Shown piece by piece: positions 8,164 through 20,167 of a stretch of 43,506 nucleotides of DNA. Numbering within the stretch: the first letter of the stretch is position 1; the number at the start of each line of letters is the position of its first letter. The notes beneath the pieces were generated by a model. That model did no database searches. It was not told the origin of the DNA and saw nothing but the letters and a program-made list of their open reading frames with translations. Source of the DNA: Martinezella calliandrae (lineage in GTDB: Bacteria > Pseudomonadota > Alphaproteobacteria > Rhizobiales > Rhizobiaceae); NCBI RefSeq assembly GCF_030272695.1, contig NZ_JARFYN010000057.1, positions 1 through 43,506 of the forward strand, in the 5' to 3' direction. A program made the position numbers and the translations under genes.

Positions 8164-8748
8164 TTATTTCTTGAGGACGGGATAGCCCTGAGTGTAGATC
8201 CAATCCGACTGTCGCGCCGGCTCGTGACAGGATTGACAGTCCGCCGTGTAGTCGGTGGAAGTCGTCTTCTGGGAATTGGCCGCGTCGAACCAAGACCAGC
8301 CCCAGCCGTCGCCCCAAAGCTTGTTTCCTGGGAATCGCCCGGCGCTGTCTTTCACCATGACGAACCAGCCTGCCAGGGTGCCGGCACTGCTTACGGTTCC
8401 CGTTGTCATTTCGTTCGTGGTCGTATTGAAGACTTCCTTCACGAGAACAGCGCCATCGGGAAAGTGACCGTCCTTGCGGTATGCGGCGATGGTTCCGGGC
8501 GACGCATAGACCACGTGCAATTGTTTTGAGCCCGGGCCGTCGTCTTTCGCTACAGCCCAGGTGCCCAGCACCTGATAAGCGGTCCGATAGTCGGAAGGCA
8601 CGTGCAGATTCCCTCTGTCATCGACAACGGCTGCAGTCGCTCCTTCATACCGCGAGCGCTTATCCATCTGCGCATCGGCAGTGACGGCGACGGCGCCGAT
8701 CATGAACAGTCCTGCTAGGGTGACACCCAAGGCACCGATAACTCTCAT
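8164..8748 (-). CDS. Cytochrome P460 family protein, exported
   Basis: 194 residues from the ATG at 8748, which follows AGGAAC and begins a signal peptide (MRVIGALGVTLAGLFMIG, cleaved near ADA-Q). An alternative ATG at 8826 would bury the signal. The mature part has the P460 pattern: SDYRTAYQVLGTWAV near the N-terminus, the GWFVMVKD and GDGWGWSWFDA segments, and a C-terminal c-type heme site CQSCH. P460 proteins are periplasmic monoheme enzymes or redox proteins (hydroxylamine or related oxidation in known members). Most rhizobial members have no proven substrate. It is monocistronic by spacing. Confidence 0.88.
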   Translation of the reverse strand: MRVIGALGVTLAGLFMIGAVAVTADAQMDKRSRYEGATAAVVDDRGNLHVPSDYRTAYQVLGTWAVAKDDGPGSKQLHVVYASPGTIAAYRKDGHFPDGAVLVKEVFNTTTNEMTTGTVSSAGTLAGWFVMVKDSAGRFPGNKLWGDGWGWSWFDAANSQKTTSTDYTADCQSCHEPARQSDWIYTQGYPVLKK

Positions 8749-9192
8749 GGCAATGTTCCTATACTGGCGAACTCGTAGCATTCGTTGACCATTCCAGTTG
8801 TCGCAGCGCAGGACGAAGTTTTCCAATAGCTGGATTGTATGGTTTCAATAGCGGTGAGGAATGCGGCCGCATCCGTCCTCGCACATCGTTGTCAGGGCTG
8901 TTCCCGTGGCATCGATTTCGCCGGATATCCGTCTTCGCGATGGAAAATCTCGTAACCGTCAACATTGGCAAATGAGGCGACAAAGCCCGCGGCGCGGGCT
9001 TTCATCGATCCTTTGCGAGCCGCGAACCAGGTTGCCGACGATCGTGCTGGGGCGGAGACCCCCAATAACGGCAGGCTATCAACTTGATGGCGACATGTGA
9101 TTTCCATTTCGGGTCGTCGGAATCCACTGTGTCATCGGGTGCCACGCCGTTGTGCAAGCGGATGGCTTCGATTCACGGACCAGGAGATTGAT
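8749..9192. other. Divergent intergenic region, no gene recognised
   Basis: About 440 bp between the divergent P460 and kinase genes. No open frame on either strand has both a ribosome site and protein-like composition. It should contain both promoters. I could not identify a known operator. Confidence 0.45.
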
Positions 9193-10368
9193 ATGCAGGA
9201 TGCAGATAGACGCCGTGCGACCGCCTCATGCTCGAAAGCCGCTCCCGTTGTCGAGGTTCTTCCGCGGAACATCGTTGTGCTGGCCGAAGGCGCAGGCGTG
9301 GCAATCGGGCAGGGGCGCCTCTTCGCCGCCTCGGTCGGCCCCCGTCCGCGTGGCGCGCAGCGTCGACCGGCGCCCGCGCTGCGGTGTGTAGACATCCCGA
9401 TAGCGGGTCCCAACGGTGAGGTCTCGGGAATTCTGCGCCGTGTCCTGCCCATCGCTGGGTTCGGCACCCTCTCGGCGCACCTCGAGTCGGCTTCACACGG
9501 CTCGGGAGACGAGCTTACAGAGTCCATTGTACATGACATGAACAATCTCCTGGCCGTAATCGATGGCGGCCTAGGCCTTCTGGAACGTCAAAGCGACGCC
9601 GATGCCCGCAAGGCGATCTTCACCCGCTTGCACGGCGCCGTCGACCGAGGCGCGATTTTGACTCGAATGCTACTGAATCAAGGAACCCTCGCTCGTCACA
9701 GCTGTTCCGGCACGACGTCCGCGCAGCTCTCGGTCGTCATTGAGGACTTGCGCCCATCGTTAAGCCCGGACATACTGATGGAAATACAGATCGAATCCGG
9801 TCTGTGGCCGGTGAAGGCCGACCCCGATGAGCTCTTTTATGCGTTGCTGAACCTGTGTCGCAACGCCGACGCTGCCATGCCCAAAGGCGGCCTGATCGTC
9901 GTCTCCGCCGCGAATGTCGCTGCCGAATTGGATGATAGGTTCGGTGGAATGGTCGCAATTTCCGTCCGTGACAACGGCTCGGGGATGAGCGAGGAGGTCA
10001 TGAGTCGCGTCTTCGAGCCGTATTTCACGACCAAGGAAACTGGCGTCGGAACTGGCCTTGGGCTTGCCCAGGTTCGAGCGTTTGTCGAGCGCCAAGGCGG
10101 GTGGATCGAATTGCAATCCGAGCTGGGCGTCGGAACCGCGATCCGGATGATTTTCCCGCGTGTGCCCGACGCGGAGCATGCTGTTCCGGTTCGGGGGCCG
10201 AACAGCGACGAGAGTTGCTCGCAAGCCGCTCACTCGACTATCGCATATAGCCCGTCGCCAAACGGGGGCGTCTTTCACGTCGTACCCTCAAAGGGGCAGC
10301 GTCCTTGTTTGGAAGGGCACCGTCGCAGTCCCATTGATGGATGCGGCGAATGCCTTTGGGAGGCTTGA
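9193..10368 (+). CDS. Orphan cytosolic histidine kinase
   Basis: 391 residues from the ATG at 9193, preceded by CAGGAG; an in-frame upstream ATG at 9097 lacks such a site. The region around residue 114 (VHDMNNLLAVIDGGLGLLERQ) is an H-box with candidate His114. The HATPase_c motifs are complete: FYALLNLCRNADAAM (N), VRDNGSGM (G1), FEPYFTTKE (F), GTGLGLAQV (G2). There is no transmembrane segment. The first ~110 residues resemble no sensor domain I know. It is clearly a paralogue of the protein at 1914 over ~210 residues. The 45 residues after the kinase domain look unstructured. No response regulator is nearby. Confidence 0.88.
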   Translation: MQDADRRRATASCSKAAPVVEVLPRNIVVLAEGAGVAIGQGRLFAASVGPRPRGAQRRPAPALRCVDIPIAGPNGEVSGILRRVLPIAGFGTLSAHLESASHGSGDELTESIVHDMNNLLAVIDGGLGLLERQSDADARKAIFTRLHGAVDRGAILTRMLLNQGTLARHSCSGTTSAQLSVVIEDLRPSLSPDILMEIQIESGLWPVKADPDELFYALLNLCRNADAAMPKGGLIVVSAANVAAELDDRFGGMVAISVRDNGSGMSEEVMSRVFEPYFTTKETGVGTGLGLAQVRAFVERQGGWIELQSELGVGTAIRMIFPRVPDAEHAVPVRGPNSDESCSQAAHSTIAYSPSPNGGVFHVVPSKGQRPCLEGHRRSPIDGCGECLWEA

Positions 10369-10522
10369 TCGGTCCCTTGACCCGCATCGCGCCATTTGCC
10401 TGGCTCGCCGGGCGCTGAGCAGAGCTGCTAAAGTACGACGGCTGGGCGCGTCCCCAGTCCGGGTTCGGTGTTATGTAGCCAGTGCCACCAATGCCCCGCT
10501 TTCGGACGAGGATGCCAGTCAT

Positions 10523-11153
10523 TCAGGCCAACCTCAGTGCGGCCAAGTCGCCGCTGTTGAGTGCCGTTAAATTGGCCTCGATTTTATCGATCGGCCAATC
10601 CCACCAAGGGATATCGAGAATTTCACTTGTGATCTCGTCTGGATACCGCATCCGGATGATCGCTGCCGGATTTCCCTCGACAACAGCGTAAGACGGCACG
10701 TCGCGGGTCACCACAGAGGCGGCCGCAATAATCGCACCGGCCCCAATATGGACGCCGGGCATGATCGCCGCGTTCTGGCCAATCCATGCGTCGTGACCCA
10801 CAACCGTATCCTTTACGGGCAGATCCTTGTAGCCGAAGGTTTCGGGTTCGAAGATCCGAACGGGTAGGTGGTGAAGCCGTCATTGGATGGTTGGCCGAAC
10901 TGGCGATGAAGTAGCCTCCCCTTGCGATCTGGACAAATCTGCCGATGACCAGCCGCTCGCGGACGCTATGACCGAGATATGGTGCCAGAATCGCGGCGGT
11001 GTCCTCGGGCTTTCCAGAATACGTATGATAGCTGTAGTCGCCGACCTTGATGCGCGGATGGTCGATGACGTTTTTCAGGTACACCGTATCCGAATAGACA
11101 GTGCCATCGGGCAGCGCGATCGGGTGAACCGCAGTAGCATCGAGAAGAGGCAT
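10523..11153 (-). pseudogene. Vat/CatB-type xenobiotic acetyltransferase, two 1-nt deletions
   Basis: The N-terminal part (10860-11153) reads as a hexapeptide-repeat acetyltransferase (HPRIKVGDYSYHTYSG, LVIGRFVQIARGGYFIASSANHPM). The C-terminal part in another frame (10523-10801) reads GHDAWIGQNAAIMPGVHIG and GAIIAAASVVTRDV. Restoring one base near 10873 and one near 10855 yields the family sequence MDGFTTYPFGIFEPET through VVGHDAWIG without a break, including the catalytic His of SANH. The intact product would be about 210 residues and transfer acetyl from acetyl-CoA to a hydroxyl of a drug or metabolite. The two losses lie only ~18 nt apart. Either the gene is dead or this is a local sequencing error. 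Confidence 0.85.
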
Positions 11154-11406
11154 GGAGGACCCGTTCCATATCGAGCTAGTTGGACCAACCAGTTGAATCC
11201 AGCTGCCTGATTTTACTGCGATCAGTCTATTGTCTAGCTGCCCTGGAACCCATCATGCGGCACATATCGGTCTCATGAATAATGTTTATGCCAAGATTCT
11301 CGGTCGCGAATTGTTCGCATCGTTCAGTCGCGGTGCAATGTGGAACGCGTCAGCCGTAATTGTGGCCCGCCAGCGTTTGCAGTTGACGGGCCAACATGCG
11401 TTTTGG
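11154..11406. other. Intergenic region between acetyltransferase pseudogene and RND permease gene
   Basis: About 250 bp without a recognised gene. It holds the upstream region of the broken acetyltransferase (ribosome site GGAACGGGTCCTCC before its ATG) and the 3' flank of the RND permease gene. I see no clear terminator. Confidence 0.4.
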
Positions 11407-14585
<3,179 letters not shown>

Positions 14586-14589
<4 letters not shown>

Positions 14590-15785
14590 TTGGCTGCTCC
14601 CGCTGCTGACACTGCTTCCTGCGCCGTCGCTGGCACATCGTTCGGGTTTTCCTTGGGCAGCTCCACCGTAACCGGAGTAACCTTGGCTCCCGGACGCACC
14701 CGGACCACGCCCTTCACGACGATCTGTTCATCGCCCGTGAGACCCGCGCGGATGACCCGGTAGCCGTAAAGCTTGGGACCCGTGCGAACGGATTTTGTCG
14801 TCACGGTATTGTCGGGACTGAGCACGTAGACCACGCGCTCGTTCTGGTCGGCGGAAATTGCTTCGTCGGGTATGAGGACCGCGGTGTAGGAATTTGAGCC
14901 CTCGATCTCAACACGGCCAAAGAGACCGGGCTGAAGGACAAAACCGGGATTGGCGAAACGGGCGCGCGCGCGCAGCGTGCCGGTGGCCTGATCGATGGTG
15001 TTTTCGGCGAAGTTCAGCGTGCCCCCGAACTTCGTATGGTCCCGGTCCCCGAGACGCACGCTTACCTTCAGGCCGCCGCCCCCCTCCTGGAGGACGTTGC
15101 CGTTCTTGCGAGCCGTCTCCGCATAGTTGAGCAGACGCCGCTCGTCGATGTCGAAATAGAAGTCGATGGGATCAAGAGCGACGATCGTCGTCAGTTCAGT
15201 CTGATCTGACTGGACGAGGTTGCCGACCGAAATCAGATGACGGTCGATACGTCCACTCAACGGGGCCGTGATCTTACTGTAGGTGAGATCGAGCTGCGCG
15301 CGTTCAACGCTTGCCTGGGCCCCCTGGAGGTTCGCCTGCGCGGATTGCAGTTCCTTGCGTCGGTCATCGAGTGTCGACACCGTCTGGCTACCGGACTTTA
15401 CCAGAGTGTTCACGCGGTCGAATTCCGACTGCGCATAGGTCAGGGTGGATTGGGCGACCGCAAGCTGAGCGGTGGCCTGGTTGTAGGCGGTGACGAAGGG
15501 GCGTTGGTCGATTTCGAAAAGTTCGTCGCCTTGCTTGACCAACTGGCCGTCCTTGAAGTTGATGCTTTGAAGGTACCCGCCGACCCGGGAGCGGATAGAA
15601 ACCTGCTCGGAGGCCTGGAAGCGGCCGATGAACTCGTCGTTGTCGACGATCTCTCGCACGACCGGCTTCGCCACGGACACCTGCGGTGGAGGAGGCGTTT
15701 GCTGAGCCTGCGCAGCTCCCGCTAAGAGAGCCACGAAAAGCAGCACAGCGCGTGTCAAAGTTGATGTTGAATGGCGGATTTGCAT
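14586..15785 (-). CDS. RND efflux periplasmic adaptor (membrane fusion protein)
   Basis: 399 residues with an N-terminal signal peptide (TRAVLLFVALLAGAAQAQ). The lipoyl halves are VSIRSRVGGYLQSINFKDGQLVKQGDELFEID and LTYSKITAPLSGRIDRHLIS, flanking an alpha-hairpin (residues ~100-165) that contacts the outer-membrane channel. The beta-barrel and membrane-proximal domains follow. It couples the permease at 11407 to a TolC-type duct. The mature N-terminus has no lipobox Cys, so it is probably anchored by partners only. A strong GGAGGT precedes the ATG. The upstream 230 bp contain a conserved promoter module and a short leader ORF, but no TetR-type repressor. Confidence 0.95.
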
Positions 15786-15923
15786 CGGTTACCTCCGACG
15801 TGTTTGGTCGAGAAGCCGCGGCCAGCGCCAGGCTCCGGTCTTTCGTCGTTCAGCTGAAATGGAATGTTCGTTCAGGGATCGAAGGCTCGCTTCATCCGAC
15901 GAGCTCATGAAGGCGATTTGCTC

Positions 15924-15971
15924 TCACCTCAGCGGCAACATGGCCTCGGGATTTTCGCAGTATTTCTTCAT
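15924..15971 (-). CDS. 15-residue leader ORF upstream of the RND operon
   Basis: A perfect AAAGGAGGT precedes the ATG at 15971, which opens a 15-codon ORF (MKKYCENPEAMLPLR) ending 138 bp before the adaptor start. Its ATG lies 26 nt after the -10 of the promoter module at 15998-16053. The paralogous module at 25957 is followed at the same distance by an 11-codon ORF. The peptide may be a regulatory leader or a relic of a copied gene start. It is too short for any domain. Confidence 0.4.
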   Translation of the reverse strand: MKKYCENPEAMLPLR

Positions 15972-15997
15972 CTTCCGACCTCCTTTGCTGGCGAGCA

Positions 15998-16053
15998 AAA
16001 ATAGGATGGCGAAACTCGATGGTCCAATGACCTATGGCTATGGAATCGATGCC
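15998..16053 (-). promoter_or_regulatory. Shared promoter module, copy e (upstream of RND operon)
   Basis: On the minus strand: GGCAT (16053-16049), 17 bp, GTCAT (16031-16027). Its last T starts a -35-like TTGGAC (16027-16022), then 18 bp and TATTTT (16003-15998). The 11-mer ATCGATTCCAT lies in the upstream half. About 95 bp including the ribosome site are ~80% identical to the copy at 25957-26012. The promoter role is inferred from position, spacing and recurrence. Confidence 0.6.
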
Positions 16054-16269
16054 CACGACGCAAAGCCCAACAAAAGCCCCAAGGACACAATGCTGCTGCC
16101 GCACGCAAAAGAGCGCTGCAATCAACAGATGCAGCCTGGCAGCCACAAGATTTACCGACGTTCCCACGCTCGTTCTCGGCGGGATGCCGGCCAATGCCAT
16201 CCCTTTCGCGAAAGTGCCGAGTCTTTCAAGCTTTGAATCGAAGACTTTCGGTCAGGATTTTCGCGAAAA

Positions 16270-16725
16270 TCAACCCTGTGACGGTGGAGGGCGCTTCATA
16301 GTCAAAAGCTCCATCACCTCGTGCCGATCATCTGCGGATGCAATCGGAGCTGTCAGAAATTTCCCGTCATGATATGTCCGGGTTTCATCGTAGAGTTTGA
16401 CCAGTTGCGAGCGCCAGCTGTAGCGCCGCGCCTCAAAGTTCTCTCGCTCTGCTGTCCCAAAGACCACCACCACCGAAAACCGCCTGTATTCCGGCAGGAA
16501 GGTGCAGAACGCCCTGGTCTTCTTGTAGCGCAAGGACCAACCACGCTTCTGGCCACCATAGAGCCACTCCGGCGCGAAAACACCGGGGTAGGATGCCTCG
16601 ATCCAGCTCTGTAACTCGGCCCAATGCTCGAATGCCTCGGGGCCGATCCAGGCGCGAACGGCACCGTCATCGGGCGGCGCTGATTTATTGGCTATCCTGT
16701 CGCCGATCTGGGGGGACTGTTCCAT
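16270..16725 (-). CDS. DUF3788 family protein
   Basis: 151 residues from the ATG at 16725, which follows AAGGAAAGCAC; the ATG at 16743 is less well placed. The family is recognisable by YGGQKRGWSLRYKKTRAFCTFLPE, followed by FSVVVVFGTAER, the LVKLYDETRTYHDGKF region and a C-terminal VMELLTMKR. DUF3788 members are small cytoplasmic alpha/beta proteins of unknown role, probably related to the YdhG/DUF1801 fold. It is transcribed alone, convergent with nothing, and lies 60 bp downstream of the PPOX-like gene, so co-transcription is possible. Confidence 0.8.
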   Translation of the reverse strand: MEQSPQIGDRIANKSAPPDDGAVRAWIGPEAFEHWAELQSWIEASYPGVFAPEWLYGGQKRGWSLRYKKTRAFCTFLPEYRRFSVVVVFGTAERENFEARRYSWRSQLVKLYDETRTYHDGKFLTAPIASADDRHEVMELLTMKRPPPSQG

Positions 16726-16787
16726 GTGCTTTCCTTGCACCACAAGTTAATCACCTAAGCTTCTGACTACGATGCCTCGAATCGGTC

Positions 16788-17243
16788 TCACACCGTGTAC
16801 TTTTGATAGTAGGTGCGCCTGATCTCGTCCTGACTTCGAGGAGGTTGAGCGAAGACATGGGCCGGCGACAGTAAGGGGGTGATCGAAGTGGTTTCGATTT
16901 TGACCACGTGATCGACAGGATATTCCGGGCCATTCGTCGCCCGAACCCAGTCGGCGATCATCAAATACTCTTCATTGCCCGGCGACAGTATCGATCCGCG
17001 ACCCGTGACTCGGTAACCGCGTCTCTGGAAGATGTCGACTACGTTAATCTCGACGGCAGGATTACGCCTCAAGTTCAGTATTGTCCGGGGCGATGCGATA
17101 TCTGCGAAATAGAGAACACCGTTCCTGACCGTCAAGGACGCCTTCGGCGAAAGATTGGGCGTTCCATCCTCGTTGACCGTGGCGACGAACGACAGTATCG
17201 CCTGCTTGATGATGGCCTCCATGTCGGCAGTGATTTCAATCAT
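16788..17243 (-). CDS. Pyridoxamine 5'-phosphate oxidase-like flavoprotein
   Basis: 151 residues from the ATG at 17243 (GCGAGG 6 nt upstream); an ATG 36 nt earlier is possible. The split beta-barrel is shown by SFVATVNEDGTPNLSPKASLTV, VLYFADIASPRTILNLRRNPAVEINVVD and GYRVTGRGSIL, with a basic residue placed as in FMN-binding PPOX proteins. Known members bind FMN, F420 or heme and reduce or oxidise small molecules. The substrate cannot be assigned here. It lies apart from the SDR/cupin/AhpD cluster by 245 bp. Confidence 0.85.
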   Translation of the reverse strand: MIEITADMEAIIKQAILSFVATVNEDGTPNLSPKASLTVRNGVLYFADIASPRTILNLRRNPAVEINVVDIFQRRGYRVTGRGSILSPGNEEYLMIADWVRATNGPEYPVDHVVKIETTSITPLLSPAHVFAQPPRSQDEIRRTYYQKYTV

Positions 17244-17488
17244 AGACATCCTCGCTTGCATATTATTCCACGCGCTCATTCGCCGGAACTCATCAGAATG
17301 TTGATCTCAGCCCCCGCCTGCGATCGTTCAACCGAACGCCGACTTTCATCCGCATACGAGGGCGAGCGACGAGGCTTGAAGATTGGATCTATGAGGGTGG
17401 AAAAGAAAATCACCTCTCGCCATGGAGTCGATAGCCGAACGTTATTGGAATGGCTGAGAGAGGCTTAGCGCGCCGGGGTGCTCTTTGC

Positions 17489-17945
17489 TCATTTTTTGAC
17501 GGCTGCGTCGGGCGTGTTGCGGAAGCTAATCGCCATGCGGTCGTAGGCGTTCATCAGGCTGATCGCGATCGTGAGGTCGACGAGTTCCTTCTCGCCGAAA
17601 ACCGCGCGCACCGCCCGGTAGGCGTCGTCCGGCACGCCGGTCTCTGCCACCCGCGTCACCGTCTCAGCCCCAGGCAAGAGCGGCGCGTTCGGTCTCGCTG
17701 AAGAGATCGCCGCCCTCCTCCCACGCCTGAACCAGGGCAAGCTTCTCGATCGGCACTCCCCTCCTCGTGAGATCGCGAGTGTGCAAGTCCAGGCAATAGC
17801 CGCAGTTGTTGATCTGCGAGACGCGGAGATAGACAAGATCGATCAGCTCGGCGGGCAGGTCGCTCTGCATGATGTAGCCATACACACCTCCGAGAGCCTT
17901 GGCGCCGTTCGGAGCAATTTGGTTATAATCCAGACGTCTGGTCAT
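17489..17945 (-). pseudogene. AhpD-like carboxymuconolactone decarboxylase-family protein, frameshifted
   Basis: The N-terminal part (17664-17945) has the AhpD motif NNCGYCLDLHTRDL (CxxC with His three residues later), the redox-active pair of alkylhydroperoxidase-like proteins. The frame then ends at TGGGGCTGA. Removing one G from the G4 run (C4 at 17668-17671 on the plus strand) lets the reading continue as AETVTRVAETGVPDDAYRAV to a natural end at 17489, giving about 152 residues, the usual family length. The disruption lies after the catalytic motif, so a truncated 93-residue product would keep the CxxC. It could be a homopolymer sequencing error. Confidence 0.85.
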
Positions 17946-17964
17946 TGGCCTCTTACCCAGAAGC

Positions 17965-18384
17965 TTATTTGATGGGCGTGGTCAAAGGGTTGTCATTGGT
18001 GTCGAGGACGAAGACAGCGAGCAGCTTTGCCGGCTCGGTCTTGCTCGCGTTGCGGCTGATGGAATGCGTCGCCTCCGGCGCTTCCGACCAGCTCTCCCCT
18101 GCCCGGTAGATGCGCGTCTCGCCGTTGTTCACCTTCGATTCGATCGCGCCCGAAATCACATAAGCGTAGATGAAAGCCGACTTCGCGTGGGTGTGGGGGG
18201 TGGACGCACCGCCCGGCGCGTAATCGACTTCCACGGCAATCAGGGATTTGCCCGGGATATTGGGAATAGCCGCGTCGAAATTCTTCGTGACGGCTTGCGC
18301 TTCGCTGTCCTGGGCGGAAACCGCGCCGGCCATCGACAAAGCAAAGGTGATGGAGATAGCGGCGATAACAGTTCGGAAATTCAC
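17965..18384 (-). CDS. Exported cupin-domain protein
   Basis: 139 residues starting at a GTG at 18384, chosen because GAAGGAG lies 9 nt upstream and a clear signal peptide follows (VNFRTVIAAISITFALSMAG, cut near VSA-Q). Longer open frame to 18498 would hide the signal. The mature part is a small single cupin: GGASTPHTHAKSAFIYAYVISG and GETRIYRAGESW with metal-ligand His residues. Such periplasmic cupins are found beside AhpD-like and SDR genes in rhizobia; their activity is not established. It lies 20 bp upstream of the AhpD-like gene and 84 bp downstream of the SDR stop, so the three form one operon. Confidence 0.88.
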   Translation of the reverse strand: MNFRTVIAAISITFALSMAGAVSAQDSEAQAVTKNFDAAIPNIPGKSLIAVEVDYAPGGASTPHTHAKSAFIYAYVISGAIESKVNNGETRIYRAGESWSEAPEATHSISRNASKTEPAKLLAVFVLDTNDNPLTTPIK

Positions 18385-18467
18385 TTGGCTTGCTCCTTCT
18401 TCAACACTGAAACTGCTTGTAGTGGGCTCCGCATCGGGCATTGTCGACGCGTCCCGCGACGGCCTGA

Positions 18468-19223
18468 TCAGGCTCTTTTCTGGAAGCGTCGTAGCCACTC
18501 GTCGAGATTGGTGCGGCCGAGGCGCGCCTCGCCCAACGGCACGAGCGACCTTTCATCGAGACGCCCGCCAAAATATCGGGCCTGGGGATCTTTCACGACC
18601 TTCCGCGGGTCGCCGATACCCTTCAGATAACGAGTAACGATTTCGTTGAACTCCGCTCGTTCCGGGCCTGCTACCTCGACGATCCCGTTTCGTGGATTAG
18701 TGAAGGCTACATCGGCGACGAAGGCGGCGACGTCGTCAGCCGCGATCGGCTGAAGCAGGCCTGGCGGAAGCCTGACGATGCTTCCATCCGTGCTCGCATC
18801 GGCGATCCCGCCGAGGAATTCGAGGAACTGGGTCGAGCGGATGATCGTGTACGGGATACGGGACGCCTCGATCAGCTTTTCTTGGGAGACTTTGGCGCGG
18901 TAGTAACTTTGGTCGGGTACCCGATCGGTACCGACGATGGATAGTGTGATATGGTGCCTGACGCCCGCCGCTGTCTCCGCCGCTGCAAGGTTGCGGCCGG
19001 AAGTCTCGAAGAATTCCGACACGACCTCCGGGTCGAACGAAGGCGCATTGGAGAGGTCGATCACCACCTGTGCGCCGGCCACCGCTTTTTTGAGCCCTTC
19101 TCCGGTGACAGTGTTGACACCAGTCTTGGGCGACGCCGCGACGACCTGCTGGCCGCCTCGGCGCAGAATGGCAACGGTCTTCGAGCCAATCAAACCAGTG
19201 CCGCCAATCACGACTATCTTCAC
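18468..19223 (-). CDS. NmrA-like NAD(P)-binding protein (atypical SDR)
   Basis: 251 residues beginning at a GTG at 19223 with AAAGGAGAG upstream. The Rossmann dinucleotide site IVVIGGTGLIGSKTV lies at the N-terminus, with GVRHHITLSIVGTDR and YYRAKVSQEKLIEASRIPYTIIRSTQF typical of the NmrA / YwnB atypical SDR group. Such proteins act as NAD(P)H-dependent reductases or redox sensors. It is the first gene of a minus-strand set with the cupin and AhpD-like genes, a grouping that suggests detoxification of a small oxidised compound. The substrate is unknown. Confidence 0.9.
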   Translation of the reverse strand: MKIVVIGGTGLIGSKTVAILRRGGQQVVAASPKTGVNTVTGEGLKKAVAGAQVVIDLSNAPSFDPEVVSEFFETSGRNLAAAETAAGVRHHITLSIVGTDRVPDQSYYRAKVSQEKLIEASRIPYTIIRSTQFLEFLGGIADASTDGSIVRLPPGLLQPIAADDVAAFVADVAFTNPRNGIVEVAGPERAEFNEIVTRYLKGIGDPRKVVKDPQARYFGGRLDERSLVPLGEARLGRTNLDEWLRRFQKRA

Positions 19224-19633
19224 GGTTACTCTCCTTTGTTGGTCGCCGGAAGCGGCTGATCATCGTTTCGATGCGCGGTTGGAAGACGGCGCAGAGTTCT
19301 TTCCCGGGACATCCGGAATAAGGCAGGAATGAAATTTTTAGAACGCAGCTCGCCTGGCAGTCAGATGATCCTGTCGTCGCACTAAACGTCATGCTGCTGA
19401 CGCAGAGAGGGGTTGGATGCCGGCCGGCCTTTCTCAGCGGAACATATCGCATACATCGGCCTTCAAATAGTTGGCGAGGACCGAACTATATGGCCAGCTA
19501 TTCGGCCGTTAAACATCGATATCGCGAACTCCTGTATCCAGGCGTCCAAAATGCGTGACCCTCTGTCTGATAGCCTCAGATCGGAGTGCGATGAAATGAA
19601 GTAACGGCCAGGCAGCTCGGCGCGCGCCGATCT
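19224..19633. other. Intergenic region, no gene recognised
   Basis: About 410 bp between the SDR gene and the 3' end of the DUF1993 gene, both on the minus strand. It should hold the SDR operon promoter. No open frame with coding character and no copy of the shared promoter module is visible. Confidence 0.4.
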
Positions 19634-20167
19634 TCAGGAATAGTCGTCTCCGCCATGTGGCGTGAAATGCCCAAGATAGTCCTTCTTTCCTATGGGAGCT
19701 CCAAGATGGCGCAGAATCGCATGCGCCACGGCGATATGAAAAAAGAACTCCGCTAGTACGACGTGTCGAATGTAATCATCCGCGCCGCACGACCCCTGCG
19801 CAACGGACGGAGTCAGTTGATAAACGTGTGTCCGAGCGCTCTCTACGTCTTCTGGCCGGATTGTTTGCAGGAAGCGGCGCGTTTCCAGCAGACGCCCCTG
19901 AAGAGCGGGATAGATCATCGCGACGCTACGCGGAGCTACCTGGATTCGATCCATAAGCTTGGTCATGTGCAGCTCGACCTTGTTGCAGTTGACCTCCAAT
20001 TGTTCGCCGAACGTCAGCATGTCGGGAGCGAGCCTGGATGTGAGCACGCTTCCCGGATCAAGGGATTTGGAGCGCTCCAGGTTTTGGGCATGAAGCAGAT
20101 AGTCGTCCATGACCGCGAGCCCATGCAGCATCACGGGCACGGTGACGTCATATATCGAAAAGGACAT
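19634..20167 (-). CDS. DUF1993 family protein, copy 1
   Basis: 177 residues; the ATG at 20167 follows GGAGGTGAC. The family pattern is an N-terminal MSFSIYDVTVPVMLHGL, the core LTSRLAPDMLTFGEQLEVNCNK, and a His-rich C-terminal helix FFFHIAVAHAILRHLGAPIGKKDYLG. The predicted fold is an all-helical bundle like DinB/DUF1569 proteins, where His residues bind metal. The function is unproven. A same-length paralogue is at 31529; the cores RLAPDMLTFGEQ and AHA(I/V)LRHLGA are nearly identical. No ADH or redox gene is directly coupled to this copy. Confidence 0.9.
   Translation of the reverse strand: MSFSIYDVTVPVMLHGLAVMDDYLLHAQNLERSKSLDPGSVLTSRLAPDMLTFGEQLEVNCNKVELHMTKLMDRIQVAPRSVAMIYPALQGRLLETRRFLQTIRPEDVESARTHVYQLTPSVAQGSCGADDYIRHVVLAEFFFHIAVAHAILRHLGAPIGKKDYLGHFTPHGGDDYS

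Larger units (their letters stand above)
15786..16269. other. Upstream region of the RND operon
   Basis: About 480 bp that hold the promoter module at 15998-16053, the leader ORF at 15924-15971 and the adaptor ribosome site. The rest (16054-16269) shows no convincing gene. A minus-strand frame at 15892-16200 runs through the module but has no ribosome site and no family likeness. Confidence 0.45.
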
